Below are positions 1 to 6,969 of a DNA stretch of 33,915 bases, in pieces; position 1 is the stretch's first letter, and every line of letters begins with the position of its first letter. The stretch lies in NCBI GenBank assembly GCA_030428695.1, contig JAUIEM010000047.1:1-33915 (forward strand). Reading direction: 5' to 3'. The DNA is from a bacterium. GTDB lineage: Bacteria > Planctomycetota > J058 > JAJDCP01. The position numbers were made by a program, and so were the translations under genes. The notes under the pieces were generated by a model. It ran no database searches, was not told where the DNA came from, and saw nothing but the letters and a program-made list of their open reading frames with translations.

Positions 1-30
1 CCGGACAGCGCCATCATCGCCGCCCTGCTG

Positions 31-1359
31 GTGCCGCTGGCGGGGGCGCTGGGCATTCTCGCCACGGGGCGCATTCACCCCAACCTGCGCGAGGCGGTCA
101 CCCTGTGCGCGACCCGGCCCGTGGACGAGGATCTGCTGCTCGGGCGGGTCGTCCAGGGGTACCGGATCGAACGGCGGCTCGGCGCGGGCGGCATGGCGGT
201 CGTCTACCAGGCGACCCAGCTCCGGCTCGGGCGGAAGGTCGCCCTCAAGCTGCTGCCGCCCGTGACCGCGGCGTTGGAGGTCGAGTTCCGCGCCCGCTTC
301 GAGCGCGAGGCGAAGCTGCTCGCGGGCCTCGACCACCCCCACCTGCTCGCGGTCCACGACTTCTTCGAAGAGGACGGGCTGTTCTGCATCGCGACCAGCT
401 ACGCGGCCGGGGGCTCCCTGCACGAGCTGATCCAGCGCGAGGGGCCGCTGCCGGAGAAGCACGCCCTGCGCATCCTCCGGGAGGTCGCCAGCGGACTGGG
501 CGCGGCGCACCGTCGCGGGATCGTGCACCGCGACATCAAGCCCGGGAACATCCTCCTCGACAGCGAGCTGCGCGCCCGCCTCGCTGACTTCGGCATCGCC
601 CGGGGCAAGAGCTCGCGGCCGCTGACCGAGGCGGGCCAGGTGATCGGCACGTCGGCCTACATGGCGCCCGAGCTGTGGGAGGGGACGGCCGCGGACCGGC
701 GCTCGGACCTGTACGCCCTCGGCTGCGTCGCCTACGAGATGTTGGTAGGTGCTCCTCCGTTCCGCGGGCCGTCGAGCGCAAACTTCGCCAAGCAGCACAT
801 GCTCGAGGCGGCGGTGGCGCTGCGGCAGCTGCGGCCGGCGCTCTCCCCGCGCACCGAGCGCGTCGTCGCGATCCTGCTGGCCAAGGAGCCCAGCGCGCGC
901 TTCACCGATGCGGACGCGCTGCTCGCGGCGCTGGACGGCGAGGCGACCCGGCCGGGGCCGAAGCGCGCCCGTCGCCGCGATCCTCTGTCGATCGCGATCG
1001 TCGCGGGCCTGGTGCTGCTGGTCGTGCTGCTCGGCTTCCGCTTCGTGCTCGACCTGGGCCGGGTCGGAGACGGCCCTCCGGAGGTGCCCACCGAGCCGGC
1101 GACGGTGCGTCTCCCCTTCAGCCAGATCAACGCGCTGGCGCGGGCCGCCTCTCGGGACATCAGCGCCGAGTACCTCTCGCCGACGGGGTTGCACTACCTC
1201 CCCTGTCCGGACTCCGACCGCGCCGTCACGCCCGGGAGCTACTCCTTCCGTTTCCACAGAGAGGACCACGAGACGCGGGAGATCCAGCTATCGATCGAGC
1301 CGGATGGCACGACCAACCCGTCGATGGGCGAGCTGCAGATCTGGCTGAGGAACTGGTAG
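31..1359 (+). CDS. Membrane-anchored Ser/Thr protein kinase with C-terminal external domain (5' end uncertain)
   Basis: This is a Hanks-type Ser/Thr kinase, and the only one of the five kinases in the window with a fully canonical core. Counting from the GTG at 31, the glycine loop GAGGMA is near residues 51-56, the ATP lysine is K73, HRDIKPGN starts near 166, DFG is 186-188 and APE 212-214. A basic stretch precedes one membrane span at about 319-340. About 100 residues of unrecognised, probably extracytoplasmic sequence follow. The start is unclear. The frame is open to base 1, and the first ~36 codons encode a hydrophobic stretch ending in PNLREAVTL that does not look like a kinase N-terminus. 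GTG at 121 (VDEDLLLGR) is the natural kinase start by comparison with the GTGGACGAG start at 14279, but no Shine-Dalgarno sequence precedes it. The kinase call is firm; the start is not. Confidence 0.85.
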   Translation: MPLAGALGILATGRIHPNLREAVTLCATRPVDEDLLLGRVVQGYRIERRLGAGGMAVVYQATQLRLGRKVALKLLPPVTAALEVEFRARFEREAKLLAGLDHPHLLAVHDFFEEDGLFCIATSYAAGGSLHELIQREGPLPEKHALRILREVASGLGAAHRRGIVHRDIKPGNILLDSELRARLADFGIARGKSSRPLTEAGQVIGTSAYMAPELWEGTAADRRSDLYALGCVAYEMLVGAPPFRGPSSANFAKQHMLEAAVALRQLRPALSPRTERVVAILLAKEPSARFTDADALLAALDGEATRPGPKRARRRDPLSIAIVAGLVLLVVLLGFRFVLDLGRVGDGPPEVPTEPATVRLPFSQINALARAASRDISAEYLSPTGLHYLPCPDSDRAVTPGSYSFRFHREDHETREIQLSIEPDGTTNPSMGELQIWLRNW

Positions 1360-1379
1360 CCCGGAGGCCCGCGTGTCGC

Positions 1380-1408
1380 TTGGCACCTGACGCCAATCCG
1401 GCTATCCT
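1380..1408 (+). promoter_or_regulatory. Sigma-70-type promoter for the kinase gene at 1426
   Basis: TTGGCA at 1380-1385 and TATCCT at 1403-1408 are separated by 17 bases, in the short gap between two kinase genes. The Shine-Dalgarno GGAGG lies at about 1414-1418, so the leader would be very short. This rests on consensus matching only. Confidence 0.4.
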
Positions 1409-1425
1409 CCACCCGGAGGGCGCTC

Positions 1426-4400
1426 ATGGACAGGCACGACGATCCGGGTTTCCAGCAGCTGCTCGCGTGGTGCGACAGGCGGCGCGGCGGCAAGCCCGGC
1501 ACACGGATGGTCATCCGCAGCCTCGACGCCCTCTCGCTCAGCCTCGCCTTCACCGCCTTCAACGAAGCGCTCAGCGCCGCGCCCGCGGGCTCCGCGCTGG
1601 TCGGCAGCCTCGGACAGGGGGCCGCCGTCGACGATCCGGAGGCGGAGACCGCGCCACCCGCCGGCGCCTCGGCCCTCGAGCCCTCGTTGGTGCGCTCGGG
1701 GCCAGTGCGCAAGGCGGCCCCGATCGACATGCCGGAGTCCGACGGCCGCTACAGCTTCGTGCACGCGCTGCGGGGCGGCATGGGGTTGGTGTACTTCTGC
1801 TACGACCACCAGTCGCAGTTCCCCTTCGTCGTCAAGACCTTCCGCGAGGACCTGTTCCTCAGCAGCCCGAAGATCCTGCCGCGCTTCATGCAGGAGATCG
1901 AGCTGTGGATGGGGCTCGGCACCCATCCCCACATCGTTCGTCCCTACGGCTGCCGGCGTATCGGCCAGATGCCCTGCCTGTTCATGGAGTTCGTCGCCGG
2001 CCGCTCGCTGCGCGAGCTGATCGATGAGGAAGGGACCCTCGCCCCGGCGGACATCGTCGAGCTCGGGATCATGGTGCTCAGCGCCCTCGAGCACAGCGCC
2101 CGCAAGCGCAAGGGCTTCGTCCACGGCGACCTCAAGCCGTCGAACATCCTGGTCGAGGACGGCGAAGCCAACGTCACCGACTTCGGCCTCGCCCGCACGA
2201 CCACCCAGGACTCCAGCGGCACCCCGACCGGCACCCCGCTCTACATGTCCCCCGAGCAGTGGCGCGCGGAGGGGCTCGACGGGAAGGCGGACGTCTACGC
2301 CCTGGCGGCGATGCTGGTCGAGTGCCTGACCGGCAAGCCTCCGTACGAGGCCTCGAGCGTGGCGGCGATCAAGCGCGCGCACCTCGAGGCGCCGCTCCCC
2401 CGGCTCGCCGTGCCGAAGCGTTGGAAGCCGCTCGCCGCGCTCCTCTTGCGCTGCCTGGCGAAGTACCCGGCCGCGCGCCCGTCGCTGGCCGAGGCGCGCC
2501 GCACCCTGCACCGGCTGCGCGCCCGGGAAGAGGTCGCGTTCATGCGCCGGGCGGAGGGACGGCGGGCGCGCCTGACCTGGCTGTGGAACGAGTACCGCAA
2601 GCGCGGGGGCATCGCCGCCGCCCTCGGCCTCGGCGAGGCCTTCGCGGTCGGCATCGACAACGCCCTGCGCGCGCAGCTCGAGCGGCTGCCGAAGAAGCTC
2701 GACGAGCCGGCCCTCCAGCGGCTGCTCGCGCTGTCCCGCCTGGCCGGCGACAACCCCGCGCCGTTCCGCCAGTGGTCGGCCGGGCGCCACGACCTGTCCG
2801 GGATCGAGCTCAGCGGCCGCGAGCTGCTCGGCATCCAGCTTCCCCGGGCCCGGCTGGCCGGCCGGCGGCTCGATGGCTGCGACCTGCGTCGCGCGCAGCT
2901 GCGGAAGGCACAGCTCGCCGAGGCCTCCCTGGCCGATTGCGATCTGCGCCAGGCGCAGCTGGAGGGGGCGGATCTGCGCGGCGCGCGGCTCGGGGGAGCG
3001 CGGCTCGGCGGCGCGGTGCTGGCCCGGGCACACCTGGAAGGGGCGGACCTGCGAGGTTGCGCCCTCGGCCATCTGTCTCTCCGCTCCTGCGTCTGGGACG
3101 CGACCACCCTCTGGCCGGAGGGGGTCGATCCCACCACGCTGAGCGGTGAGCTGCGCGGGGGCATCCGGATCGACGCCGAGCTCGGCGCCGAGCCAGGCCG
3201 GCGCCTGCTGCTGCTCGACGGTCCGCTGCTCGGGATCGCCTGGCGTCCGGGGACGAGGCCGCAGGTCCACGACGACGACGTGCCGGAGGCCTCCCTCGCC
3301 GCCATCCGCGCCGGCCTGTTCGAACCCGTGCGGGAGCACGCCCTGCTCTGCCAGTTCGACCGCGGCCGCATGGTGGTCACCAACCGCGGCGGACGGCTCT
3401 TCCGCGCCCGGGACGGAGCCTGGACGGCGCTGAACGAGGAGGAGCTGCGGGGGAAGCTGTACTCGCGCTACCTCCTGCCGCGGGCCGGAGACCGCTACGT
3501 CGCGTGCTACATGCTCGCGAAGCCGCTGCCGGACGCGACGGCGGCCTTCCGGCCCGCGGAGCTGGTCCGCATGCTCGATCGCCTCGCCTATCCCGGTGGA
3601 TCGGCGGTCGCCGTCTGGGACGTGCTCGACACCGACCAGGTCTTCCGCCAGCGCCCGCTTCGGGGCCTGCGGCCGAGCAGCCTCGGCTATGGCAGCGATG
3701 GCTCCCTGTGGGTGTGCGACGACCACGGGCGGCGCCTGCGCTTCCTGGAGGACGCCGAGGAGGAGAGCGAGGCGCCGACGGCTGCCCAGGGGGTGCTCGT
3801 CACGGCCTTGCCCGGGGGCTTCCTGCGCGATGTCGACCGCGTGTGCCTGGTCGTGTCCTACACCGCCGAGGCGCCGAGCCGGCTCGCCCTCGAGCGGGTG
3901 CCCGCAGCCTCCCCGCGGCTCCCGGCGGTCTCGCCCTGCGGTCGCGCGCTCGCCCTGTGCTTCGGCGACGACCGCCTGCGCGTGTTCTCCCTCGAGAGCG
4001 GCGAGCCGTGCTTCCGCCTCGACGGCGTCGAGCTGCTCGGCCCGCTCGCGGTCTGGACGGACGGGGACGAGCACCGGGTGGCGGACGCGCGCGGCGTGCT
4101 GTTCAGCGGCATCGCGGAGGAACAGCGGGTGCCCGAGGCGAGCACCCTGACCTTCCTGCCCGACGGCACCCTCGCGCTGTTGTACGACCGGCGGGCCCGC
4201 GTCGAGGCGCACGACACCGGCCCCGACCGCGAGCTGCGCGTGCGGCTGGTCGGTTCCGCGGCGGAGCCGGTCGAGCTTCCGCTGACCCTGCGCGGAAGCT
4301 GGCTCGCGGCGCCGCCGCCAGTCTGTTCGCCGGACGGGAGGTGGCTGGCAGGCCCCTGCAGGGAAGGCCTCGTCGCGCTGGTCGACCTGCGCAATCCCGA

Positions 4401-4539
4401 CGCCAGCCTGGCGCTGCCGACCGAGGGCGCGTTGCGCGGGCTCGCCTTCGCCCCGGACGGCTCCCGGCTCGCGTGCCTGTACAGCGAAGGGGAGCGGGAG
4501 CGGCTCGTCGAATGGCAGCTCGCGGCGTTGGAGGGGTGA
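1426..4539 (+). CDS. Cytoplasmic Ser/Thr kinase with pentapeptide repeats and a beta-propeller-like C-terminus
   Basis: This 1037-residue protein begins at an ATG with GGAGG eight bases upstream. The kinase domain spans about residues 108-370: glycine loop LRGGMGLVY near 114-122, ATP lysine K137, HGDLKPSN from 233 (Arg of HRD replaced by Gly), DFG at 252-254 and SPE near 275. A helical linker follows. A run of pentapeptide repeats, A(D/Q)L-type such as LEGADLRGARL, covers about 458-545. The remaining ~490 residues contain several WD40- or PQQ-like blades (for example SPDGRWLA and APDGSRLA), suggesting a propeller used for protein binding. No signal peptide or membrane span is visible, so it should be cytoplasmic, unlike the other kinases here. 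The HGD change makes it a non-RD kinase. Substrates are unknown. It ends exactly where the convergent thioesterase gene ends. Confidence 0.93.
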   Translation: MDRHDDPGFQQLLAWCDRRRGGKPGTRMVIRSLDALSLSLAFTAFNEALSAAPAGSALVGSLGQGAAVDDPEAETAPPAGASALEPSLVRSGPVRKAAPIDMPESDGRYSFVHALRGGMGLVYFCYDHQSQFPFVVKTFREDLFLSSPKILPRFMQEIELWMGLGTHPHIVRPYGCRRIGQMPCLFMEFVAGRSLRELIDEEGTLAPADIVELGIMVLSALEHSARKRKGFVHGDLKPSNILVEDGEANVTDFGLARTTTQDSSGTPTGTPLYMSPEQWRAEGLDGKADVYALAAMLVECLTGKPPYEASSVAAIKRAHLEAPLPRLAVPKRWKPLAALLLRCLAKYPAARPSLAEARRTLHRLRAREEVAFMRRAEGRRARLTWLWNEYRKRGGIAAALGLGEAFAVGIDNALRAQLERLPKKLDEPALQRLLALSRLAGDNPAPFRQWSAGRHDLSGIELSGRELLGIQLPRARLAGRRLDGCDLRRAQLRKAQLAEASLADCDLRQAQLEGADLRGARLGGARLGGAVLARAHLEGADLRGCALGHLSLRSCVWDATTLWPEGVDPTTLSGELRGGIRIDAELGAEPGRRLLLLDGPLLGIAWRPGTRPQVHDDDVPEASLAAIRAGLFEPVREHALLCQFDRGRMVVTNRGGRLFRARDGAWTALNEEELRGKLYSRYLLPRAGDRYVACYMLAKPLPDATAAFRPAELVRMLDRLAYPGGSAVAVWDVLDTDQVFRQRPLRGLRPSSLGYGSDGSLWVCDDHGRRLRFLEDAEEESEAPTAAQGVLVTALPGGFLRDVDRVCLVVSYTAEAPSRLALERVPAASPRLPAVSPCGRALALCFGDDRLRVFSLESGEPCFRLDGVELLGPLAVWTDGDEHRVADARGVLFSGIAEEQRVPEASTLTFLPDGTLALLYDRRARVEAHDTGPDRELRVRLVGSAAEPVELPLTLRGSWLAAPPPVCSPDGRWLAGPCREGLVALVDLRNPDASLALPTEGALRGLAFAPDGSRLACLYSEGERERLVEWQLAALEG

Positions 4540-4974
4540 TCAGCGGCCGGCGGCGTCGGCCGCTTCGAGCACCAGGCAGGAGCTGTTGAGCTTGGCGACC
4601 AGGCTGCCCTTCTCGTCGATGATCGTCGCCTCGGTGTAGCGCAGCTTGCGGGTGCGGCGCACGACCGTGCCGACGGCGGTCAGGCGCTGATTCCAGACCG
4701 GCTTGAAGAAGTTCGTCTTCAGCTCGACGGTCGTGAAGCTCTGGCCTTCGCTGAGGGTGGTCGCGACGGCGCAGCCCATCGCGGCGTCGCCGAGGTCGCA
4801 CAGCACGCCGCCGTGCAGGGTGCCCATCGGGTTGGCGTGCTCCGGGCCGGCCTGGAAGTGGAAGACCGTCTCCCCCTCCCGTACCTCGGCGAGCTGCATC
4901 CCGAGCAGCTTGGCGATCGGCGGCGTCGGGAACCGGCCTTCGACCATCGCGGTCATCTTCTCGAGTCCGGTCAT
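4540..4974 (-). CDS. PaaI-like hotdog-fold thioesterase
   Basis: This 144-residue protein has the hotdog thioesterase pattern. HGG occurs at about residues 54-56 inside HANPMGTLHGGVLCDLGD, followed by the family's small-residue helix and a basic beta-strand region near RRTRKLRYTEA. By family, it would hydrolyse acyl- or aryl-CoA thioesters in the cytoplasm; the substrate cannot be read from the sequence. Its ATG overlaps the TGA of the upstream TetR gene (ATGA), so the two are co-transcribed and probably translationally coupled. The regulator therefore likely controls the thioesterase. The stop codon directly abuts the stop of the plus-strand kinase gene, leaving no intergenic terminator. A longer frame upstream runs through the TetR gene and is not used. 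Confidence 0.9.
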   Translation of the reverse strand: MTGLEKMTAMVEGRFPTPPIAKLLGMQLAEVREGETVFHFQAGPEHANPMGTLHGGVLCDLGDAAMGCAVATTLSEGQSFTTVELKTNFFKPVWNQRLTAVGTVVRRTRKLRYTEATIIDEKGSLVAKLNSSCLVLEAADAAGR

Positions 4975-5552
4975 CGTCCTTCCTCCAGGGAAAAGAGAAG
5001 TCTGCGGGCGGCGAGCAGGATCTCGTCGGACCAGGCGGTGCCACGGCTCGCGCGGGCGAGGGAGAGGGCTCCGACGAACAGCGCCGCGGTCGCGAGCGCG
5101 CGCTGGCGGGCGCTGAGCCCGGGCCGGTCGTCGAACAGCGGCGTCAGCTGCTGCACGAGCCCGTCCACTCCCTCGACGAGGGCGTCGCGCAGGGCGCTGT
5201 CGGCCGGGTCGATCTCGGACAGGCAGGCGGGGAGCGGGCAGGTCTGCTCCTGCATGTCGCGGTGCTGCCGCGACAGGTAGCGGCGCACGGCGAGGTCGTA
5301 GCGGGTCGCGGGGTCGGAGGCGTCGGTGCCGGCGAAGAGCGCCCCCATGTTCGCGCGGAAGGCGCGGCGAAAGGCCTCGACGGCCAGCTGGCCCTTCGAG
5401 GCGAAGTGGTTGTAGAAGCCGCCGACCGTCAGGCCCGCGCCGCGCATCACCCGGGCGACCGAGGCGGCCGCGATGCCCTCGCGGCGGATCAGGTCCGCCG
5501 CGACCTCGAGGATCGACGCGTGGGTGGCTTGCTTGCGGGTCTCGCGTCTCAT
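4971..5552 (-). CDS. TetR/AcrR family transcriptional regulator
   Basis: This 193-residue protein has the TetR N-terminal helix-turn-helix. The start MRRETRKQATHASILEVAA leads into the DNA-binding part around SVARVMRGAGLTVGGFYNHFASKGQL (residues about 27-52), with the typical GxFYxHFxSK signature. The rest is an all-helical ligand-binding and dimer domain containing a short Cys-bearing segment (CPLPACLSE). I chose ATG at 5552 because GGAG lies nine bases upstream and it opens the conserved domain; an upstream in-frame start would add residues encoded by the operator region. It overlaps the thioesterase start by four bases. The promoter lies within a 32-bp dyad at 5562-5593, pointing to autorepression. 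The inducing ligand is unknown; an acyl-CoA or aromatic compound would fit the thioesterase partner, but that is inference. Confidence 0.93.
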   Translation of the reverse strand: MRRETRKQATHASILEVAADLIRREGIAAASVARVMRGAGLTVGGFYNHFASKGQLAVEAFRRAFRANMGALFAGTDASDPATRYDLAVRRYLSRQHRDMQEQTCPLPACLSEIDPADSALRDALVEGVDGLVQQLTPLFDDRPGLSARQRALATAALFVGALSLARASRGTAWSDEILLAARRLLFSLEEGR

Positions 5553-5561
5553 CGGCGCTCC

Positions 5562-5593
5562 ATATGATGAGCATAATATTATGCCCGTCATAT
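5562..5593. promoter_or_regulatory. TetR operator candidate (32-bp dyad)
   Basis: A perfect 14-bp palindrome, GCATAATATTATGC, occupies 5571-5584. It is flanked at equal distance by ATATGA (5562-5567) and TCATAT (5588-5593), so the whole dyad is centred at 5577.5 with only the 3-bp spacers unmatched. It is an AT-rich island in very GC-rich DNA and overlaps the putative -10 of the TetR gene. Size and position suit binding of one or two TetR dimers. Confidence 0.75.
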
Positions 5594-5604
5594 CGGCTGG
5601 TCAA
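5576..5604 (-). promoter_or_regulatory. Promoter of the TetR-thioesterase operon
   Basis: On the minus strand TTGACC (5604-5599) is followed after 17 bases by TAATAT (5581-5576). The -10 lies inside the perfect palindrome at 5571-5584, so repressor binding there would block RNA polymerase. Confidence 0.6.
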
Positions 5605-5686
5605 GAGAGCCCCGCGGGCAGCGCGTGGTGCATCGGATGGCAACTGATCTTCATCTCGAACCGACCGTGCTCTTCCCCCGCTGGAC

Positions 5687-5779
5687 TCATCTCCCCGCGA
5701 GCAGCTCCCGTCTGCCCGACCCCATCGCGAGCGGCTGTTCCGCGCTCACCCGGGCGGTGGCGGTCTCCAGAGCTTCCAT
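5687..5779 (-). CDS. Possible 30-residue small ORF
   Basis: A short frame, starting MEALETATARVSAEQPLAMG, begins 25 bases after the Uma2 stop codon. It has a strong Shine-Dalgarno GGGAGGA about eight bases before its ATG. No domain, signal peptide or membrane span is seen. The site and ribosome-binding sequence suit a co-transcribed small gene, but the peptide is unremarkable and could be a degenerate remnant or chance. Nothing else convincing was seen between 5605 and 5803. Confidence 0.22.
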   Translation of the reverse strand: MEALETATARVSAEQPLAMGSGRRELLAGR

Positions 5780-5803
5780 CGCTGCGTCCTCCCTGCCTAT
5801 CAG

Positions 5804-6439
5804 CTACGGCAGCCGCGCGAACAGCTCCGCGAGCGGCAGCGTGAAACCGGGCAGCACCTGCCCGCCGTCGAGGCTGTCCGCCTCCGTCAGCGCGCGCCGG
5901 TCGTCGACGCCGCTCAGCGCCGTCGCCATGCGCGCCCGCGGATCGATCAGCCACACCAGGGACACGCCAGCGGTGAAGTAGTCCGCGAGCTTGCGCTCGA
6001 GCTCGCCGGCGGTGTTCGAGGGGCTGAGCACCTCGACGGCGAGGTCGGGCGCGAGGTCGGGGACCGGCTCGGCGGGGATCTTCCCGCCCGGCAGCCGCTC
6101 CCAGCGCACGAAGGAGACGTCGGGGATGCGGACGAGCCCGGGGGCGAGCTGGAGCATCCCGTCAGGGCCGGCGACCAGTCCGAGATCGTGCTCACGGACG
6201 AATGACTCCAGGGCGCGGATCAAGGCGACGGCCACTACGGACTCCAGAAATCCCAGCGTCTTCTCCACCAGCACGCCATCGACCAGCTCACACAGCCGCT
6301 TCTCCCGGGCGTGCACCGCGACCACATCGGCCGAGGTCGCCGTGCCGGGGGGCGGCTGGAGCCGGATGCGCTCGCCGTCCACGCCACCGAGGTGGCGCAC
6401 CAGGTCCGCGACGGTCGCCAGGGGGGTGTGTGCGCGCAT
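5804..6439 (-). CDS. Uma2 family (DUF820-like) putative PD-(D/E)XK nuclease
   Basis: This 211-residue protein carries the features of the Uma2 family, which has the restriction-endonuclease fold. They are IPDVSFV with D107, LAVEVLSPSNT with E136, and ERKLADYFTAGV with K150, followed by VWLIDP near 163-167. These are the expected metal-binding acidic residues and the lysine. Family members occur in many copies in cyanobacteria, Planctomycetota and other large genomes, and their cellular role is not established. I chose ATG at 6439 (MRAHTPLATVADLV): GGAGG lies upstream at a slightly long distance and a -10/-35 pair sits just before it. Longer upstream frames run into the divergent VOC gene and lack family-like sequence. 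No partner toxin or antitoxin gene is adjacent. Confidence 0.88.
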   Translation of the reverse strand: MRAHTPLATVADLVRHLGGVDGERIRLQPPPGTATSADVVAVHAREKRLCELVDGVLVEKTLGFLESVVAVALIRALESFVREHDLGLVAGPDGMLQLAPGLVRIPDVSFVRWERLPGGKIPAEPVPDLAPDLAVEVLSPSNTAGELERKLADYFTAGVSLVWLIDPRARMATALSGVDDRRALTEADSLDGGQVLPGFTLPLAELFARLP

Positions 6440-6460
6440 GTCTTCCGTACCTCCACTTCC

Positions 6461-6489
6461 AGCATAGCCGACGGCGGCGCGGCTGTCCG
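6461..6489 (-). promoter_or_regulatory. Promoter of the Uma2 family gene
   Basis: On the minus strand CGGACA (6489-6484) and TATGCT (6466-6461) are spaced by 17 bases, 22 bases before the chosen ATG at 6439. It lies in the 124-bp divergent gap with the VOC gene. Consensus matching only. Confidence 0.45.
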
Positions 6490-6563
6490 CCCGTCGGTTT
6501 CGACCTCCCCCTCGGCCGGCCCGTGCGGTACCATGGCCGGACGATCGACAGGGAGGATCTGCC

Positions 6564-6956
6564 ATGATCAAGAAGGTCGCCTTCATCGGCCATCCAGTCC
6601 GCGACATGGAAGCCGCCAAGCAGTTCTACGGCGAACGGCTCGGGTTGAAGCTCAGCAACGACTTCGAGGGCCGCTGGGTCGAGTTCGACACCCCCGACGG
6701 GAAGTCGATCGCCCTCGACAGCTTTTCCCCGGAGATGAACCCGAACCCGGCCGTCTACCTCGCCCTCGAGACCGACGACATCGAGGCGGAGATGGCGCGG
6801 CTGAAGGAAGAGGGCGTCAAGATCCACAAGGATGTATGGGACAACCAGGTCTGCAAGATGGCCCTGATCGAGGATCCCGAGGGCAACGTCCTGATGCTGC
6901 ACCAGATCGCCCCCGACCGCCTGGCAGAAGGCGCGGGGGAAGCCGCTCCGGCCTGA
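6564..6956 (+). CDS. VOC (glyoxalase/bleomycin-resistance) superfamily protein
   Basis: This 130-residue, single-module VOC protein starts at ATG with GGGAGGAT upstream. It shows the paired beta-alpha-beta-beta-beta pattern: KKVAFIGHPVRDMEAAKQFY at the start, the first acidic strand WVEFDTPDGKSIALD near 38-52, a second half beginning AVYLALETDDIEAEM, and the closing strand ALIEDPEGNVLMLHQI. H10, E40 and the terminal E of the EDPEGN strand region are candidate metal ligands. Family members include glyoxalase I, dioxygenases and antibiotic-binding proteins; the substrate cannot be assigned. The AAA gene starts 13 bases after its stop, so the two are probably co-transcribed. Confidence 0.9.
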   Translation: MIKKVAFIGHPVRDMEAAKQFYGERLGLKLSNDFEGRWVEFDTPDGKSIALDSFSPEMNPNPAVYLALETDDIEAEMARLKEEGVKIHKDVWDNQVCKMALIEDPEGNVLMLHQIAPDRLAEGAGEAAPA

Positions 6957-6969
6957 GGAGGAGGCCGTG

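Noticed and set aside
1402..4212. A 936-codon open frame on the minus strand opposite the pentapeptide kinase
   Set aside because: It mirrors a well-supported plus-strand gene, has low-complexity Gln/Arg/Ala/Gly composition and no domain; typical antisense shadow in G/C-rich DNA.
5601..5954. A 117-codon minus-strand frame across the Uma2 3' end
   Set aside because: Overlaps the Uma2 gene in another frame, no ribosome-binding site, Arg/Ala-rich shadow composition.
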